A stretch of DNA of 64,000 bases, taken from NCBI GenBank assembly GCA_013399015.1, contig VWZX01006720.1, positions 249,302 through 313,301 of the forward strand, written 5' to 3'. The notes under the pieces are model-generated. The model was not told the DNA's origin. It searched no databases and was given only the letters and a program-made list of their open reading frames with translations. Positions 1-11,854 of the stretch are shown in pieces. The position numbers and the translations under genes are program-made. The stretch comes from Galbula dea (lineage: Eukaryota > Chordata > Aves > Piciformes > Galbulidae). Numbering within the stretch: position 1 is the first letter of the stretch; each line of letters opens with the position of its first letter.

Positions 1-370
1 TTTTAATATATCTGTGTAAACTTAATCATTAGTGCATGTCATTATTGCAGTTTAGTCATTAAATGTGGAAGCAATTAGAAGGTTGTTGGACATCAAGTAT
101 TTTCACTTTAGAATAAAAGCTTTATCAAGTCTTCTCTCCCTTAGAAGATGATGGAGTTCCATGATAAGGTAAAGCAATGCAATAAGATTAAAGTAAACCT
201 GAACAACAGGGTAGGTTTTATCAAATGTAAGCAAAGCACATACTATGGGAAGTACACAGAGATGTTCTTACTGAGCCCTGGAGGTTTGGTCATAGGCTTT
301 TGTTGGGAACTCTGCAAAGAAGATGCAAGATCTGTTTAAGGTTGTGTTGTCTTTTGACCTTAGACTATGG
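1..370. other. Intergenic, no gene seen
   Basis: AT-rich sequence. A 63-codon open frame at 148-339 has no recognisable motif and no splice context, so I do not call it a gene. Confidence 0.5.
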
Positions 371-570
371 CTGTAATTATAGAATCATAGATTCTGTTTG
401 GGTTGGAGTGGACCTTAAAGATCATCTAGTTCCAACCCCCCTGCCTGCCAGGGACACCTCCCACTAGATCAGGTTGCCCAGAGCCCCATCCAGCCTGGCC
501 TTAAAAGCTTCCAGGGAAGGGGCTTCCACAACCTCTCAGGGCAACCTGTTCCACTGTCTAACCACCCTGA
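371..570 (-). mobile_element. CR1 LINE 3' fragment
   Basis: Reads as the reverse complement of a CR1 3' end. The hallmark 'gatcatctag-ttccaacccccctgcc' block sits at about 419-448 and an 'atagaatcatag' terminal repeat at about 379-390. It belongs to the same 3' subfamily as the copies at 12,391 and 52,119, which carry the 'cagggacatctccaac' and 'tcaggttgcccagagcccc' segments. It is 5'-truncated with no coding capacity left. Homology fades after about 570. Confidence 0.85.
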
Positions 571-3500
571 GACTGGACATTTTGCCTTCAAAAGTATTCC
601 TCCTCAGATCATGGTTCTTGGCAGTATTTTTGTTTAGAATGGTCTAAATCCACAGTGAGTATAAGTCCATTGAGGTAAGGTGATGCAAAGGAGAACAGGA
701 AGCTAGTTTTGTTTGTTTGCTTTTTACTAAAATGAAACCTTTTCAAAGAATAATTACTGACTTCTGCCTTTTAATGACAGCAATTAATACAAGACATATT
801 TACATTCTGTGCAATTAGCAAGAGAAGAATAAAAATGTTTGTGTACCTGATGGTTGGTGTGTCTGAAATCAGCATGTCTCAGTCTGTATCAGCTGCTGAG
901 CACCCCTTGGAGAGTTTTAGTGTTGTAGTTGCATTTGAGTTAGCACTTCATTGTCTTTCCTATGGTGATGATACCCAGCTTCATAAACCAAAAATAGCCT
1001 CAAAACCTACTGTCAATGCTATTAGAACATGAAATCTTGCTGGAGAGAGGAACGTGACTGTACCTCTACAGACCCTGAGGCTCTGCCTTTTCTGGTTGGC
1101 TCCATCTGCCCCAGTTGTGACTGGGCAGTATTGGTGTGCTGTGCCTTGAGTGAGCCACCCCAAACCCCAGCACTGCTGTCCCAGAAGGGTTTGAAGTGCA
1201 GTTCCACATTCAGGGCAGGGAGCCCTGGCCACCTGACTTGGCCACCTCACCAGAGCTCAGCCTGGAAGTTGTAGCCCAGGCACTGTGTCCTTAACTGTGG
1301 GGATCCAGCAGTACTGAACTGCCTGGGAGCTCTGCTGCTGAAGGGGGTGAATGGGCTCCCAGGGTGTGTTTCAACAGCAGACAGTTCTTGGGTAACTCCA
1401 GAACCTCTTGCAGCATGAAATTTGTAGTTAATAACTACTGATGTGAGATGGAAATGTATTTCAGGAGAACCAGGCTAGTTTATTAACTCTGGGCTAGGAA
1501 GTACTTGGAAAAAAATCAATATAGAAGGTGAATAAAAGTGTATGACATATGAAGTACAGATTCTGGCTGTGTTAGTGCTGAGAAAGTGGGTGCAGGCCCT
1601 TAGGTAGCCTTGTCCTGGGTGGCTGGAGCCTGGGAAGTGATTTTTGTGACTGTCCAGAGTGAGGTGGGAAGCTGTGGTTGGAGCCATGGAGGTCCTGGAC
1701 AGCAGCAGCATGGTCCTAGCTATCACAGGGACTTCTGAGTGTGTCTCCTGGCACCTGGAAGAGTGCAAGAGGCATTGCACCTGAAGCTATGCTCCTTGCA
1801 TCAGATGTAAGCTTTGTCAATGGCTCTTGTTTTTCTGCTGTTCTTCAGTCAAATCTTTCCTGAAGCTGAAAGCCAGAGCTTGGTCTTTCTTTGGTGTGCT
1901 GTTCAAAGGGTTCCCTTCCAGTTTGCCTGAGCAAAGCATGAGGAGACATTAACCTTCCTAACAATGTCTTGATGTTTTGCAAATGCTTTGAATTTAAACC
2001 CTTCTGTTGTCGTTTGCAGTGAACCAGCCAGTGACCTGCTGCCTTGGATCAGGGGCAGCCTTTCCCCAAAGAGCTGTTTTCAGTTAAAATAAAACCCCAA
2101 ATATTTATTTCCTGTGTGCATCTACTTTGTGTTCTGTAAATAAAAGCCTCAACTGTTTGGGTTTTAATACTGATTTTGGCATGTAAGGCTGCCCTTGCCT
2201 GTGGCCACTGAGCTGGTGCCCATAGTGTGCTGCTCTACAGCACTGGTGCCAAATCTGACAGTCCCACTGCAGCTGCCTGCCAGGGTGGTGCCTCTGGGGA
2301 CCCACAGCGAGAGGAGGGAGCAAACCCCTGCCCCTTTGCTCCAGCTCCTGGAGGTCATGTTGGCTTCAGCATGGGTTAAGGTAGTGGCTGAGCCAGGCAG
2401 CCCTGATGGTAGAGACTCCTCCAGGGTGGGAATGTGGCTGTGTTGAAGAGATGCTTGGAGCCTGAGGTTTAGGCTGTCATTCTTCAGGCTGTCTTGGCTC
2501 TACTGCTTTTAGAGTTTGTTTTTCTTGTGTTTGTTTTAATGGAATTGGGTGACTGAGGCAACTGTAACACCCCTGCCTCTTCCTCCTGCCCAGGTGCAGA
2601 GCCTCTCCCTGGTGCTGCACATTGGAGAGGGAATTTGGAGGATGGATCCTCTCCTTTACTAGAGGAGCAAAGTCCTGAGGGAAGAGATAACACCAAGCAG
2701 GAATCATGGCCCTATAATCCCCCCACAAATGTCCTGGACCTTCACATGAAAAAATGTGGCCAAGGGATGAAGGCTTCAGGGGCATAGGCAGGATTTTGGG
2801 AAGGGTTTAGTGCTGGCTCTGCCGCTCCTAGGGAGCAGTGTGGGGATGAGGACTGAGCACACAGCATCCTAAGGAAGCTGCAGCAGAGTCTCTGGTGGTG
2901 CTGGAAATGTGGTGAGTTTGGGTGGGAGCAGATCTGGACCTCTCTGCTCTGACACATCAAGGGATGCCAGCTGGGATTCCCAGCCTGCCTTTGACAGCTG
3001 CGTGCTGCAGTAAACTGAGGGAAACAAATCCATCCCTTCCCCTGCTGGCAATACATGGAACTTAATTAAGATTTCACTTTCTTTAACCATCTTATTTGTT
3101 GGAACTCATTATTTGGGGAGAACACTGTAAGGCAATATTCCTTTCCCTAAGAAAACTTGGTAACTTTCTAGTAGAGACAGCTTTAAGTCAATTATTTTAA
3201 CAATCAAATAAAATACAATAGCATGTGTAAATCCTGGGATATTCACTCTGATGAATGAAAGACTCCAGTGTGAGGCACTTTCCTGTTCTAAGGTGATCCT
3301 ACAAGGCTGGGTATTTATTTATTTTTTTTTTTCCTACCTGTGAATTCTGTAATTTTAGGTGTCTGTTAGGATCATGAAGGAACAAGAACCATTTCTGGGC
3401 TTCTCTTGACCCATCCACCACAAAACTGCTGGATAGGTCAACTTTTTTTTTCCCCTCAAGTGACTGGATTCTGGTAGGGAGGATCTGGGTGGCCATGCAG

Positions 3501-6500
3501 CTTTGCAAAGCATCTCCTTGTGAACACTGAAGATGAGACTGGAACATGTTGCCAGCATTTCCTCTGGCGCTGGGGTTTGCTGTGGTTTTGGGAGGGCATG
3601 AAGCCATGGAGCCCTTTTGGAACAGCAGTGGTGGTTTTAGAGCTGTGCTGTGCAGCCAGCACTGTTGTGTGTGCAGGATCGTGGTGGCTAAGGGGGTGCT
3701 GAGGTGCAGTCATGTGGTGACTGTTCGGGTTTAGTAAGCCCCTGATGCTCCTTAGTGGGTGTGTTTGCTGCTCTGTTGGCAGAGGGTTGTTCTCCTTCCA
3801 GTGGAGTGGAATCACAGCCTGTGTTTGTACTCTGGGTTTGGGCTGAGGTAGGGCCAAATCCAGCCACATCCAATTTTCTGAGAGGTGACCTTTCCACACA
3901 TCTACTGCAAAATGTTTGGGTTTTGCTGGGATGTGTTGTGCCTGCTGGAATACAGCTCAGAAGGGACCTGTGAAACCCAGCCTCCTCCCAGAGCAGCTCA
4001 AAAGGTGTTTTTAAACAAAATTGCCTGAAATGTTTCTCAAACTTTGACCTTTTTAATAACTCCCTGAAGCTTTCAGAGCCTAAATGCCAGCCATGACAAT
4101 AGTCACTATAGACAGAAGCACCCATAAATATGTCCCAGCATGCAGCCCAGCACTGCTCCCAGCTCTCTGCTGCCTTTGGCTGCCTGCAGAGCCCAGGGAC
4201 AGGGATGGGGACAGGAGGGTGGTTTATTTGCTGCTGTGTCTCACCCCTGCACCTTGCCTGGGGAGCAGCTCTTCTCCCTCTCCTGTGGAATTGCCAAATC
4301 TCAGGGAAGTCTCCCCCAGTGCCAGTGGCTTCTCTGCAGCCACCAAGGAGCATCATTGACCATTGATCACTGGCAGCCTCTGGCACAGTAGCTCCAACAC
4401 TGTACCACAATGTACCCACAGGGCTGACCAAACCTCTCTTTAGGGAAGTATCTGTGATGCTGCACTTAAACCCAAGTGCACAGGGGGGACTCTGGTGAGT
4501 TTGCTACCTGGGCAGTTGCTTAGTGAACCCAGGAGGGCAAGAGCTGCCTAAACACAACATTGTGCCAGGCTCAGCAGCAGCAGGATGCAGCGTGGTGGAT
4601 GTGGCAGATGAGGTCCAGTCTGGCAGAAGGCAGCTGCTGAGGCTGGAATTTGGCAAGGACAGGTGAGGTCATGTCCAAGAGCAAGGCCCTGGGAACCGTG
4701 GAGATAGCTGCAGCAGGTCAGGACCTCATCTGTGTGTCCTCCCCAAAAGTCAAGGGAGTGGAGACAATTAAAGGCAGCAGGAGAGGGTGTGATGTGGACA
4801 ACTCCCTGCCTTCAGGAATAGAAGCAAGTCTCCAGTGAGGCAAGAGAGAGCAAATGTACAATGAAATAAATGCAAGGTGAAACCCCAAATAAATGGGTTT
4901 TTAAAAAAGGAATGACAATAGGGGTGAGGTGGATGAAAATGAAAGAAAAGAAAGCAAATTAGGGATGAGGACCAGGAGTGGTGGAAACCTGTCTGGGAGG
5001 TGTGAGCTGGCTGAGGGCTGGGGCTGGGGCTGCCTGTGGAGCTAGGTCAGGCTGCAGTGGTTCCAGGGGTTGACCACCCCAATCCTTAAAATGGTTCCAG
5101 AATGTTTTGCTGTGTCTATCTGACATGGTGTCAGGATGGTGCTGAAGGTGTGGCTTAGGCAGTACTTGGACTATTTTGCTGTGAGGGTGTCATTGGGTCA
5201 CATCCTGACCTTGAGGACACTTGTTTTTTGGAAGCATTTAGGAGAATGGCTCTGAACTGGCTACAGCTGGTGCTGCAAATCCAGAATGGAAATAAATGTC
5301 CAGAGAACAAATTTGATGGCAGTTACAAAGCAAGGACAGAGGTGGCTTCCCTGTGTGTGGCAGGATGATTCCTTTTTCCTTCTCCTGGCTGCTGGAAGAG
5401 TGGGAAGTTCCCTTCTGGATGCCTCTGCCACAGCTGTGCCTAATGGAAGCTCCAGGAAATTTGGTTTTCAGCCACAGTCCTTACCCTACATTAGGTCTCA
5501 GCTAGAATAACAAACTGTTCAGTGTGAGCACACAGCTCTCACTGGGGCTGTGGTTTGCTGCTCTGGGCAGGGCTTGCTTGGCTCTGAAAAGACAGGAGGA
5601 AGGATTACTGTGGGAAGCAGCTCATTAAACCAACGAAGGGTTTTCCTTCTCTGGTTGTAAGGTTGCACCTTGAGGACCTGCTGTGGCTGTTCTGCAGGGC
5701 TCCTGGGGAGCACCCTGCATGGCCCTGGATCTCCAGAGGCTCTGCACCCGTCAGCCTGAGGCTGATGCTTTTCCTCCTGCTGTGTGCCCTCCTGCAGTGA
5801 CCAGAGATGCTGTGAGGGCAGCTGGGCAGTGACTGGCACATGGTCCCTGCTGGGGATGCTGCTCCCAGGATGCCCCTACCTCATGAAATGGGCACAGGAG
5901 GGTGCAGGTATCACCAGACTCCTCCCCAGGGGGACTTATATTTTCAGAATGAAAGATGAAGGCTCAGTTTTAGACATCTTTGCAATGAGCAGAGGACTAG
6001 TGGGAGGGCAGACTTGTTGGTAGGGGAGAGGCTGGGACGTGATCCCTCTTGGATGTCTCCAGCTCCTTCATGTTTTTCTGGAGTTGCTCATTTCTCCTGG
6101 GAGTGGAGTAGTGTGAGCCCAAGCACAGACCCAGGGAGGGTGATGGGAGCCAGCACAGGGACCTTGTCCAGGCTGGGGGAAGCTGGAGGAGGGTGTCTCA
6201 GCTCAGGGGTGGAAGGTGATGCTATGGGATGTGGCTGAGGAGTGCAGAGGGGCCCTGAGGGGTGTAGGGCCAAATGGGTCTGGGATGGAAAGGTTGTGGT
6301 AGTTCTGAATGGCAAAGGACTGATACTATTTCATTCCTTCTTGCCTGCTAAGACCCATCATCTGGTCCCAGTTTTCAGCAGGCTGTTGGTTTCCAGTAAG
6401 GAGATCATCCCTACCTCTCCAGGTGCACCCAAAACCTATTGAGTGTCACTTTGCATTCTCTGGGCAAAGCTTTTCATTTTACACCCCTTGCTCTAGCATC

Positions 6501-6658
6501 TCTGCAGACAACAGTTTATTTGTAATTCACATTGGATCTTGACTGACAAATGCAGATGCTGTAGCTGAAGGCCAAGTTCTGGAGGGTGCTGGTCTGAATA
6601 ACTGCAGAAGTCTCACTGCAGTGGGTTTGATCTGAGCTCGCAGCTTCCACAAGTGTCA
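571..6658. other. Intergenic stretch
   Basis: No coding exon that I can support. Scattered open frames of 60-250 codons overlap on both strands and carry no recognisable family motif. A 3'-end-like context occurs at 2,020-2,150: a pyrimidine-rich acceptor ending at 2,019, short open frames, then AATAAA at 2,088 and 2,139. It might be a terminal exon of an upstream gene (RAD18 is expected in this direction by synteny), but the sequence does not resemble the RAD18 C-terminus as I know it. Confidence 0.4.
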
Positions 6659-6830
6659 CACACAGTATCACAGTATGTTAGGAGTTGGAAGGGACCTTGA
6701 TAGATCATCTAGTCCAACCCCCCTGCCACAGCAGGATTCCCTAAGACTAGTTCACAACAAAGCTTCCCTGACTGGGAATTGAACCCAGGTCCTGGCAGTG
6801 AGAGGGGTGAATCCTAACCACTAGACCACC
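6659..6830 (-). mobile_element. SINE-like chimera: tRNA-Glu head plus CR1 tail
   Basis: On the minus strand a tRNA-Glu(CTC)-like sequence (6,830 down to 6,764) is followed without a gap by about 105 bp of CR1 3' end (6,763 down to 6,659). The CR1 part matches the tail of the CR1 copy ending at 16,367, sharing the 'agggaatcctgctgtggcag' block and the 'ttggactagatgatc' block. The junction falls at the discriminator base of the tRNA, with no CCA. A tRNA head, a LINE tail and one orientation is the architecture of tRNA-derived SINEs mobilised by the partner LINE. Known avian examples are TguSINE1 and relatives in passerines. Whether this is a family or a one-off template-switch product cannot be told from one copy. 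Confidence 0.75.
6764..6830 (-). pseudogene. tRNA-Glu (CTC) pseudogene, 5'-truncated
   Basis: Reverse-complement reading shows an A box (GGTCTAGTGGTTAGGA), an anticodon loop with CTC, a B box (GGTTCAATTCC) and a 3' acceptor half TCAGGGAA. Homology to vertebrate tRNA-Glu starts at about nucleotide 6; the first five bases of the acceptor stem are replaced by flank, so the 7-bp acceptor stem cannot form. It is therefore not a functional tRNA gene. It forms the head of the SINE-like element. Confidence 0.8.
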
Positions 6831-6836
6831 CATCTG

Positions 6837-8717
6837 CATTCTAGGAGCGTCCCCCAGAAGAGCAAATGATTTCTCTGTGGTGTAGGTATGTTGTGTAGGT
6901 GACTCATGGACACTGGCTTTGCAATAGATTGCCCCTTGACAGCCTGTTTGGTTCTGGTGGCTCAGCTCCCCAGAAGACTTTTGCCCACGTTTGAACCAAG
7001 TTCATGACTTGGGAAGGGATTTAATGAGGAGTGGGTGCCAGGTTTGCTGTTACAGTCAGAGTCAGGAGCACAGTGAGGAGCTTTTCAGCCCCATGGATCA
7101 TTTTCCTCCTCCAGTATCTGCTCCAACAGAGAGCTCAGTGATGAACCACATGAACGTGGCACTTTTATGGCACCATGACCCAATCAGCAAGAGAAGTGAC
7201 CTCCTGGATCTGGTTTATTGTGTTCAGTAGTGAAATGAGGGGAAAATGAAATTAATCTGGCCATTAACAATAATTACTCAAAAAGAAACATGAATTGGGT
7301 GATAATTGCTGCAAAACTGACAGGGGTTTGTGCACAGGTGTCCTGGCCCTGCTGAGCTCTTGAAGCACTGTGCTCCTGACACAGAAAAAATGGAGAGTGT
7401 TTCCAACTGGTGGAGTCACATCAGCCTTTTCCCCTTTCTCTTTTAGAAGCCTGAGGATGAAGGGTGCTGAAGCCACCCCACACCCTGTGTTCCTGACAGC
7501 AACACCCCTGAGGAGCCAGCAGCTCTGCTCCCTTCCCTTAGGGAGTCTCTGTGCCACATGGTTCATTTTCCTGCCAACACTCTCAGCCTTCTCCAGAGAG
7601 GACTTTGCCCAGCAGAGTTGGGCCAGCATTGCCCAGAGCAGAAATCCCACCTCTGAGCTTTCAGCTTTGACATCCAAGTGCCTGAGTGTTGTGGAGATGG
7701 GAAGTGAGTTAGCTGTCAGCTGTAACCTGACCTGAGTTGTTCTGCCTTGCAGCCAACAGCCCCTGCACTGCTTTGGGCTTTAAAATAATTCATTAGAGAT
7801 TAACAGAATCCAAAGCAGAGATCCCAGCAAAGATGAGTACATCTCATGTGCCTCATTCAGTGCCACTGTCAGGCAGTTAAACTAGCCTGCAAATGAAGAT
7901 CCAGATCACATGCATTTGTTTCAGGGTGAGGCTGTGGGCCTGGGAGTTCCTTGCAGCTCATCTGAAGTTTGGTGGTGTGCTGGTGAGCCTGAACCTGAAG
8001 GTGACATCCTGCTGGCTGGGACATCCCTGGGAGAGGCACTCACCTGCTGCTACCCACCAGTGCTACCAGGGAATGTGAGTCACACAGAGCTCTGCAGAGC
8101 ATCTCTACCCTGCTCTGCTGGTAGCTGCTGTCCTGGAGAAACAAGTTTCCTCCTTGGGAGTTTTCCCACACTGCAGGAGCACCCAGCAAAACATAGGCCT
8201 GCAGGCTTCAGCTCCTAACACTGCATGGTGTTAGCAGCCCTTTCATGTATGTTCAGCTGTTACAGACTCTTTGCCATGCACTGTTGGGTAAACTGCTAAA
8301 CCCTTTGTGTTAGAGGAGCAGTTGTATTGCAGAGAGCTTTCTGGGAGCAGTGGTGAACGAGGCTGGTCACTGCTGGCTGGTGGCTTGGAAAGACATTTGT
8401 ATGCAGGGATGCAGCAGGTCATCAGCTCTGCAGCATCTTTGATCAGTGAACTGGTGTGGCTGCAGATAATTACATTTCCACTGAGAATAAGCTAGAGCCA
8501 TGCTACCATGGTAATTGGAGCGTTAAGATAATGAGGCAATTACTTGGTGTGGCAGAGGAGAGAGAGAACAGCTATGACTTGCTCAATACTGACATAAATC
8601 AAACTGCTTTGCTGACAACCTGTTGAGATTCTTTTGTTTAATATCACTTATTGCTGAAATCACCATCTGAAGGGTAACAAGTCTCTCCTTGCTGAGGGTA
8701 GAGGTTTTGTATTCACT
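6837..8717. other. Intergenic stretch
   Basis: No supported gene. The longest open frames (7,264-7,677 on minus and 7,370-7,735 on plus) overlap each other and show no family motif. Confidence 0.45.
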
Positions 8718-8766
8718 TAATCATGGAAACATAGAACTGTTTGCTTGGAAGAGACCTTTCAGGAAT
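8718..8766 (-). mobile_element. Possible degraded CR1 tail
   Basis: About 50 bp resembles the reverse complement of a CR1 end ('aatcatggaaacatagaac' followed by 'ttggaagagacctttcagga'). It is short and diverged, so the call is weak. Confidence 0.35.
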
Positions 8767-8854
8767 GTGCCTATTTTAAGCATCTGCACTGACATATTTA
8801 AGAGATCTCTGAGTTTAAGAAACTGATCTGGGATCTTTCACAGGCAGCAGGTTG

Positions 8855-9000
8855 TCCCACAGCTGTGTCACCTCATCCCGTGGCTGTGTCACCTCATCCC
8901 ATGGTGGTGTCACCTAGTCCTGTGGCTGTGTTGCCTCAACCCATGGCGGTGTCACCTTGTCCCATGGCTGTGTCACCTTCTTACACGGTTGTGTCACCTC
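8855..9000. repeat. 21-bp minisatellite, about 7 copies
   Basis: Seven consecutive 21-bp units share the core 'gtgtcacctca' preceded by 'tccca/gtggct'. Units differ from each other by a few substitutions. Because 21 is a multiple of three, the minus strand reads a 7-residue repeat through it, but nothing suggests it is translated. Confidence 0.85.
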
Positions 9001-10861
9001 TTCCCATGTCTTTGCAGGGATGAGGAGCTTTGTGAGACCTCTGGGGTAGGTCCTGCTGGAGATGTGCAGCCCATGGGCCAGGGAGAGCCCTGGCACAGAG
9101 CCGTGGTCCCACGCTCCTGGGTGGCGATGATGAGCACGATGAGAGCAGAGCAGTGGAACATGGATGTGGCACCTGGGACAGGATTTCTTTGTTCCTTTTG
9201 TAAGGAGCTGAGCCAGTGCCAAAGGAAGGGATTAGTTTTGTCTGTCTGTGTGACAAACCTGAGCTGGGTGGCAGAGGTGTGAGGTGGCTGCAGAGGTGGG
9301 AGTAGAGGCCGCAGGGAGCAGACAGCCCTGGCAGTGGGGAAGCTTAAGAAAGACGTGGCCGTGGTGTCCTGGTGGCTCTCATTTCCACCCCAGCAGAGCA
9401 GTGTGTCTGGGCAGGGGCTCTCCTAGCACTGCCTGCATGCTGTTGGCCCCAGTGCCGGGGCAAGCTCTGGCCACGGGTGAGTGCTGCTGAGTATGGCCTT
9501 AGCTGGGGGTGTTTCCTGGTCCCCTGGGTGCCATAAGTGACTCCTCCATGGCTCTTTGCTGCACATCTCTCACCAGCCCTAAATTCACAGAAATTGGATA
9601 ACGTAAGGGAAAAATCAACAACAGCAAAGGAGACTGCATGTCCTCCCCACGCTGTACTGTCCCCTCGCTCCCTTGGGCAGCTCAGCTCCTCCGTCACCGA
9701 GTCAAGGGGCAGCTGGGGAGCACTCAGGGACTTGTGAACAACAAGGCTGGGGACAAAAGCCACAGCAAAGATGAGAAAAGGCTGTGCTGGGGAGTGGTGA
9801 TGTCCAGCAGGACCTTGATGTGCTTCTGGCTGCCTGGGCAGCACTCACTGAGCATCACCTTCACTTCAGCAGAGCCAAGCTGTTTCCAGCCCTTGGCCTG
9901 AACCAGGGTGGGAACACGGTAACACACTTGTGGTTTTGAGGTGAGTAATCCCAAAGCTGGTTAGCTCCCTCTCCTTTCACCAAGTCACTGGCTTGGTTTT
10001 GGATGGAGTTAGTCACATTTGATAACCACACACAGCTATGCCTTGTGCTGGGCTTGTTGGCACAGGGCATGTGGGGTCCTGGGGACCCTCCACCCACCAC
10101 ACGGCAGATCCAGGAAAATGTCCTCCTGCTCCAGGCTGTCACTGGGAACCATGTGAAGAGGCAGCAATTCCCGGGAAAGGTGGAGCAGCAGGAATGGGAT
10201 TGTCTCTGATGCAGCTGGGCCTCCTTGTGTGCTGCCGTAACATGTCCATCCCCAAAACCCAACAGCTGGGGCTTAAACAGGGCTTGAGAGGGCTGGGGGC
10301 TGGGTGTTGGGTTTGGCCTGGCTTTGCAAACCACGGGAAGTTTCTGTCACGTTGTTTTTGTCAGGCAGGAAACCTTGGAAACAGAAAGAGTTGCCCCAGA
10401 CCATGACACCCAGACCTGTTACCTAAGACCATTTCCACGCCCTGCGAGTAACCAGGGAGTATCCCAAGAGAGGGAAAAGCTCCAGCACCAGCTGACCTGG
10501 GGAGAAGGCAAATGTTGTATTTACATCTGTTTTGCCTGTAGAAAATAGCCATGGTTATTCTAACCTTGCTCTTGGCACCAGGAGCAGTAGTATTTTGGAG
10601 GAGGTAGTCAGGAATTCCCATCTCTTCAGCCATCTCACTCCTTCCCGAGTGGCTCTCTCCCTGCAGGGGGATGGGAGAGCTGCAGCTGCCACTGTGCTCC
10701 TCAGAGGTCAGGTTTGGGAAGAGAACTGCATGGATGGGCAAATTCCACCTGTCCTCTTTTGGTGTTATCTCAGGGCTAGTAGAATAGCAGCTCTGTTTTG
10801 TGTGTACTTCAGAATCTGACCAAGGTGGAAAACGGTTTAGTTTTCTGAAAATTGGTGTAGA
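9001..10861. other. Intergenic stretch
   Basis: No supported gene or named repeat. Open frames here (for example 9,344-9,844 and 9,861-10,334 on minus) have no recognisable domain. Confidence 0.4.
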
Positions 10862-10998
10862 ATTGGATGACAGAATTCAAGAGGCACCTGGGCATGCCCT
10901 TAGACACAGGGTGTGATTTTGGGAGTTGTCCTGTACATAGAGAAGAGCTGGACTCAGTGATCCTTGTGAGTCTCTTCCAACTCAGGACATTCTGTAAT
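10862..10998 (+). mobile_element. CR1 LINE 3' fragment
   Basis: Sense-strand CR1 3' end. It reads through the 'ttcaagaggcacctgg' segment to 'gctggactcagtgatccttg' and ends in 'cattctgtaatttg'. It is old and diverged, with no coding capacity. Confidence 0.75.
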
Positions 10999-11189
10999 TT
11001 GAAAATTTTCCATCTCAACTTTTATCTCAGGGGAAAATTTATTTTCCCAGTTAATGAAAGCTCTTACAGAAAATATTTGCTTTGTTTAACTAATGCTGAC
11101 TTGGGTTTGTTTGTTTTTGTTTGGGGTTTTTCTTTTCTTTTCCCTGACTTTCCTGACTTTCTGATGTCTGGTTGACTCTCTTATGTTTT

Positions 11190-11247
11190 GGACAGTTGGA
11201 CTCAATGATCTGAAAGGAGTTTTCAAACCTAAATGATTCTATGATTC
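11190..11247 (+). mobile_element. CR1 LINE tail fragment
   Basis: A short sense-strand CR1 tail: 'ttggactcaatgatctgaa' then 'aaatgattctatgattcata'. The terminal ATTCTATG-type repeat is visible. Confidence 0.75.
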
Positions 11248-11854
11248 ATATTTTTCAAGACAAAAAGGCAATATTTCCTGTGGCAAAATCCCATTTATTG
11301 AGCAGTATTACAGTGAGCCTTTCTGAAATGCTGCAGTCAAGTGTTAAGGCAGTGAGGGTGTGTCCTGGTTCTTGTGGCTCAGCCTGGGCTAAAGGCAGGT
11401 TCTGCTTTCACTGTACCATCAGAGGGTTAAAACCCCCAAACATTCCTTTGTTTCCTGGGGAAAAAAAAGCCAAAATGATCTGCAAATGAAGCAGAAAGAG
11501 TTCACCTGCACGGAAGAGATCTAGCAGCACCGATGAAAGAGAAGACCAACTGCAAAGAGGCAAATGTGTGTCTGTGGATGTGGCTCCTTTCCCCCTCCTC
11601 ACTCAGCTAAACTAACTGAAAGGACTAGGATTAGAATGTTAGAATGGTGTTGAAGAAAGCAGGTGGATAAATTGTAATGTTAAATACAACTTAGCTTGTA
11701 TTAAGTCAAAATTCAGCAAGCAGAACAAACCTTTATCAGACAAAATATTGTGGATCAGCGTGTGCCCTCCTGCCTTGGTGGGAATGGCAGGAGAGCTGGT
11801 GTGGGAGCAGGGGGTGACACAGAGACAAGGCAGCACAGAAACACCCAGTATGAT
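11248..11854. other. Intergenic stretch
   Basis: No supported gene, named repeat or regulatory site seen. Confidence 0.4.

Noticed and set aside
3688..4431. A 247-codon minus-strand open frame.
   Set aside because: No recognisable domain; overlapping frames on the other strand; composition like the surrounding intergenic DNA.
8500..8660. AT-rich segment with several TAATT/ATTA motifs as a possible conserved enhancer.
   Set aside because: Conservation cannot be judged from one sequence, and the motifs are common in AT-rich DNA.
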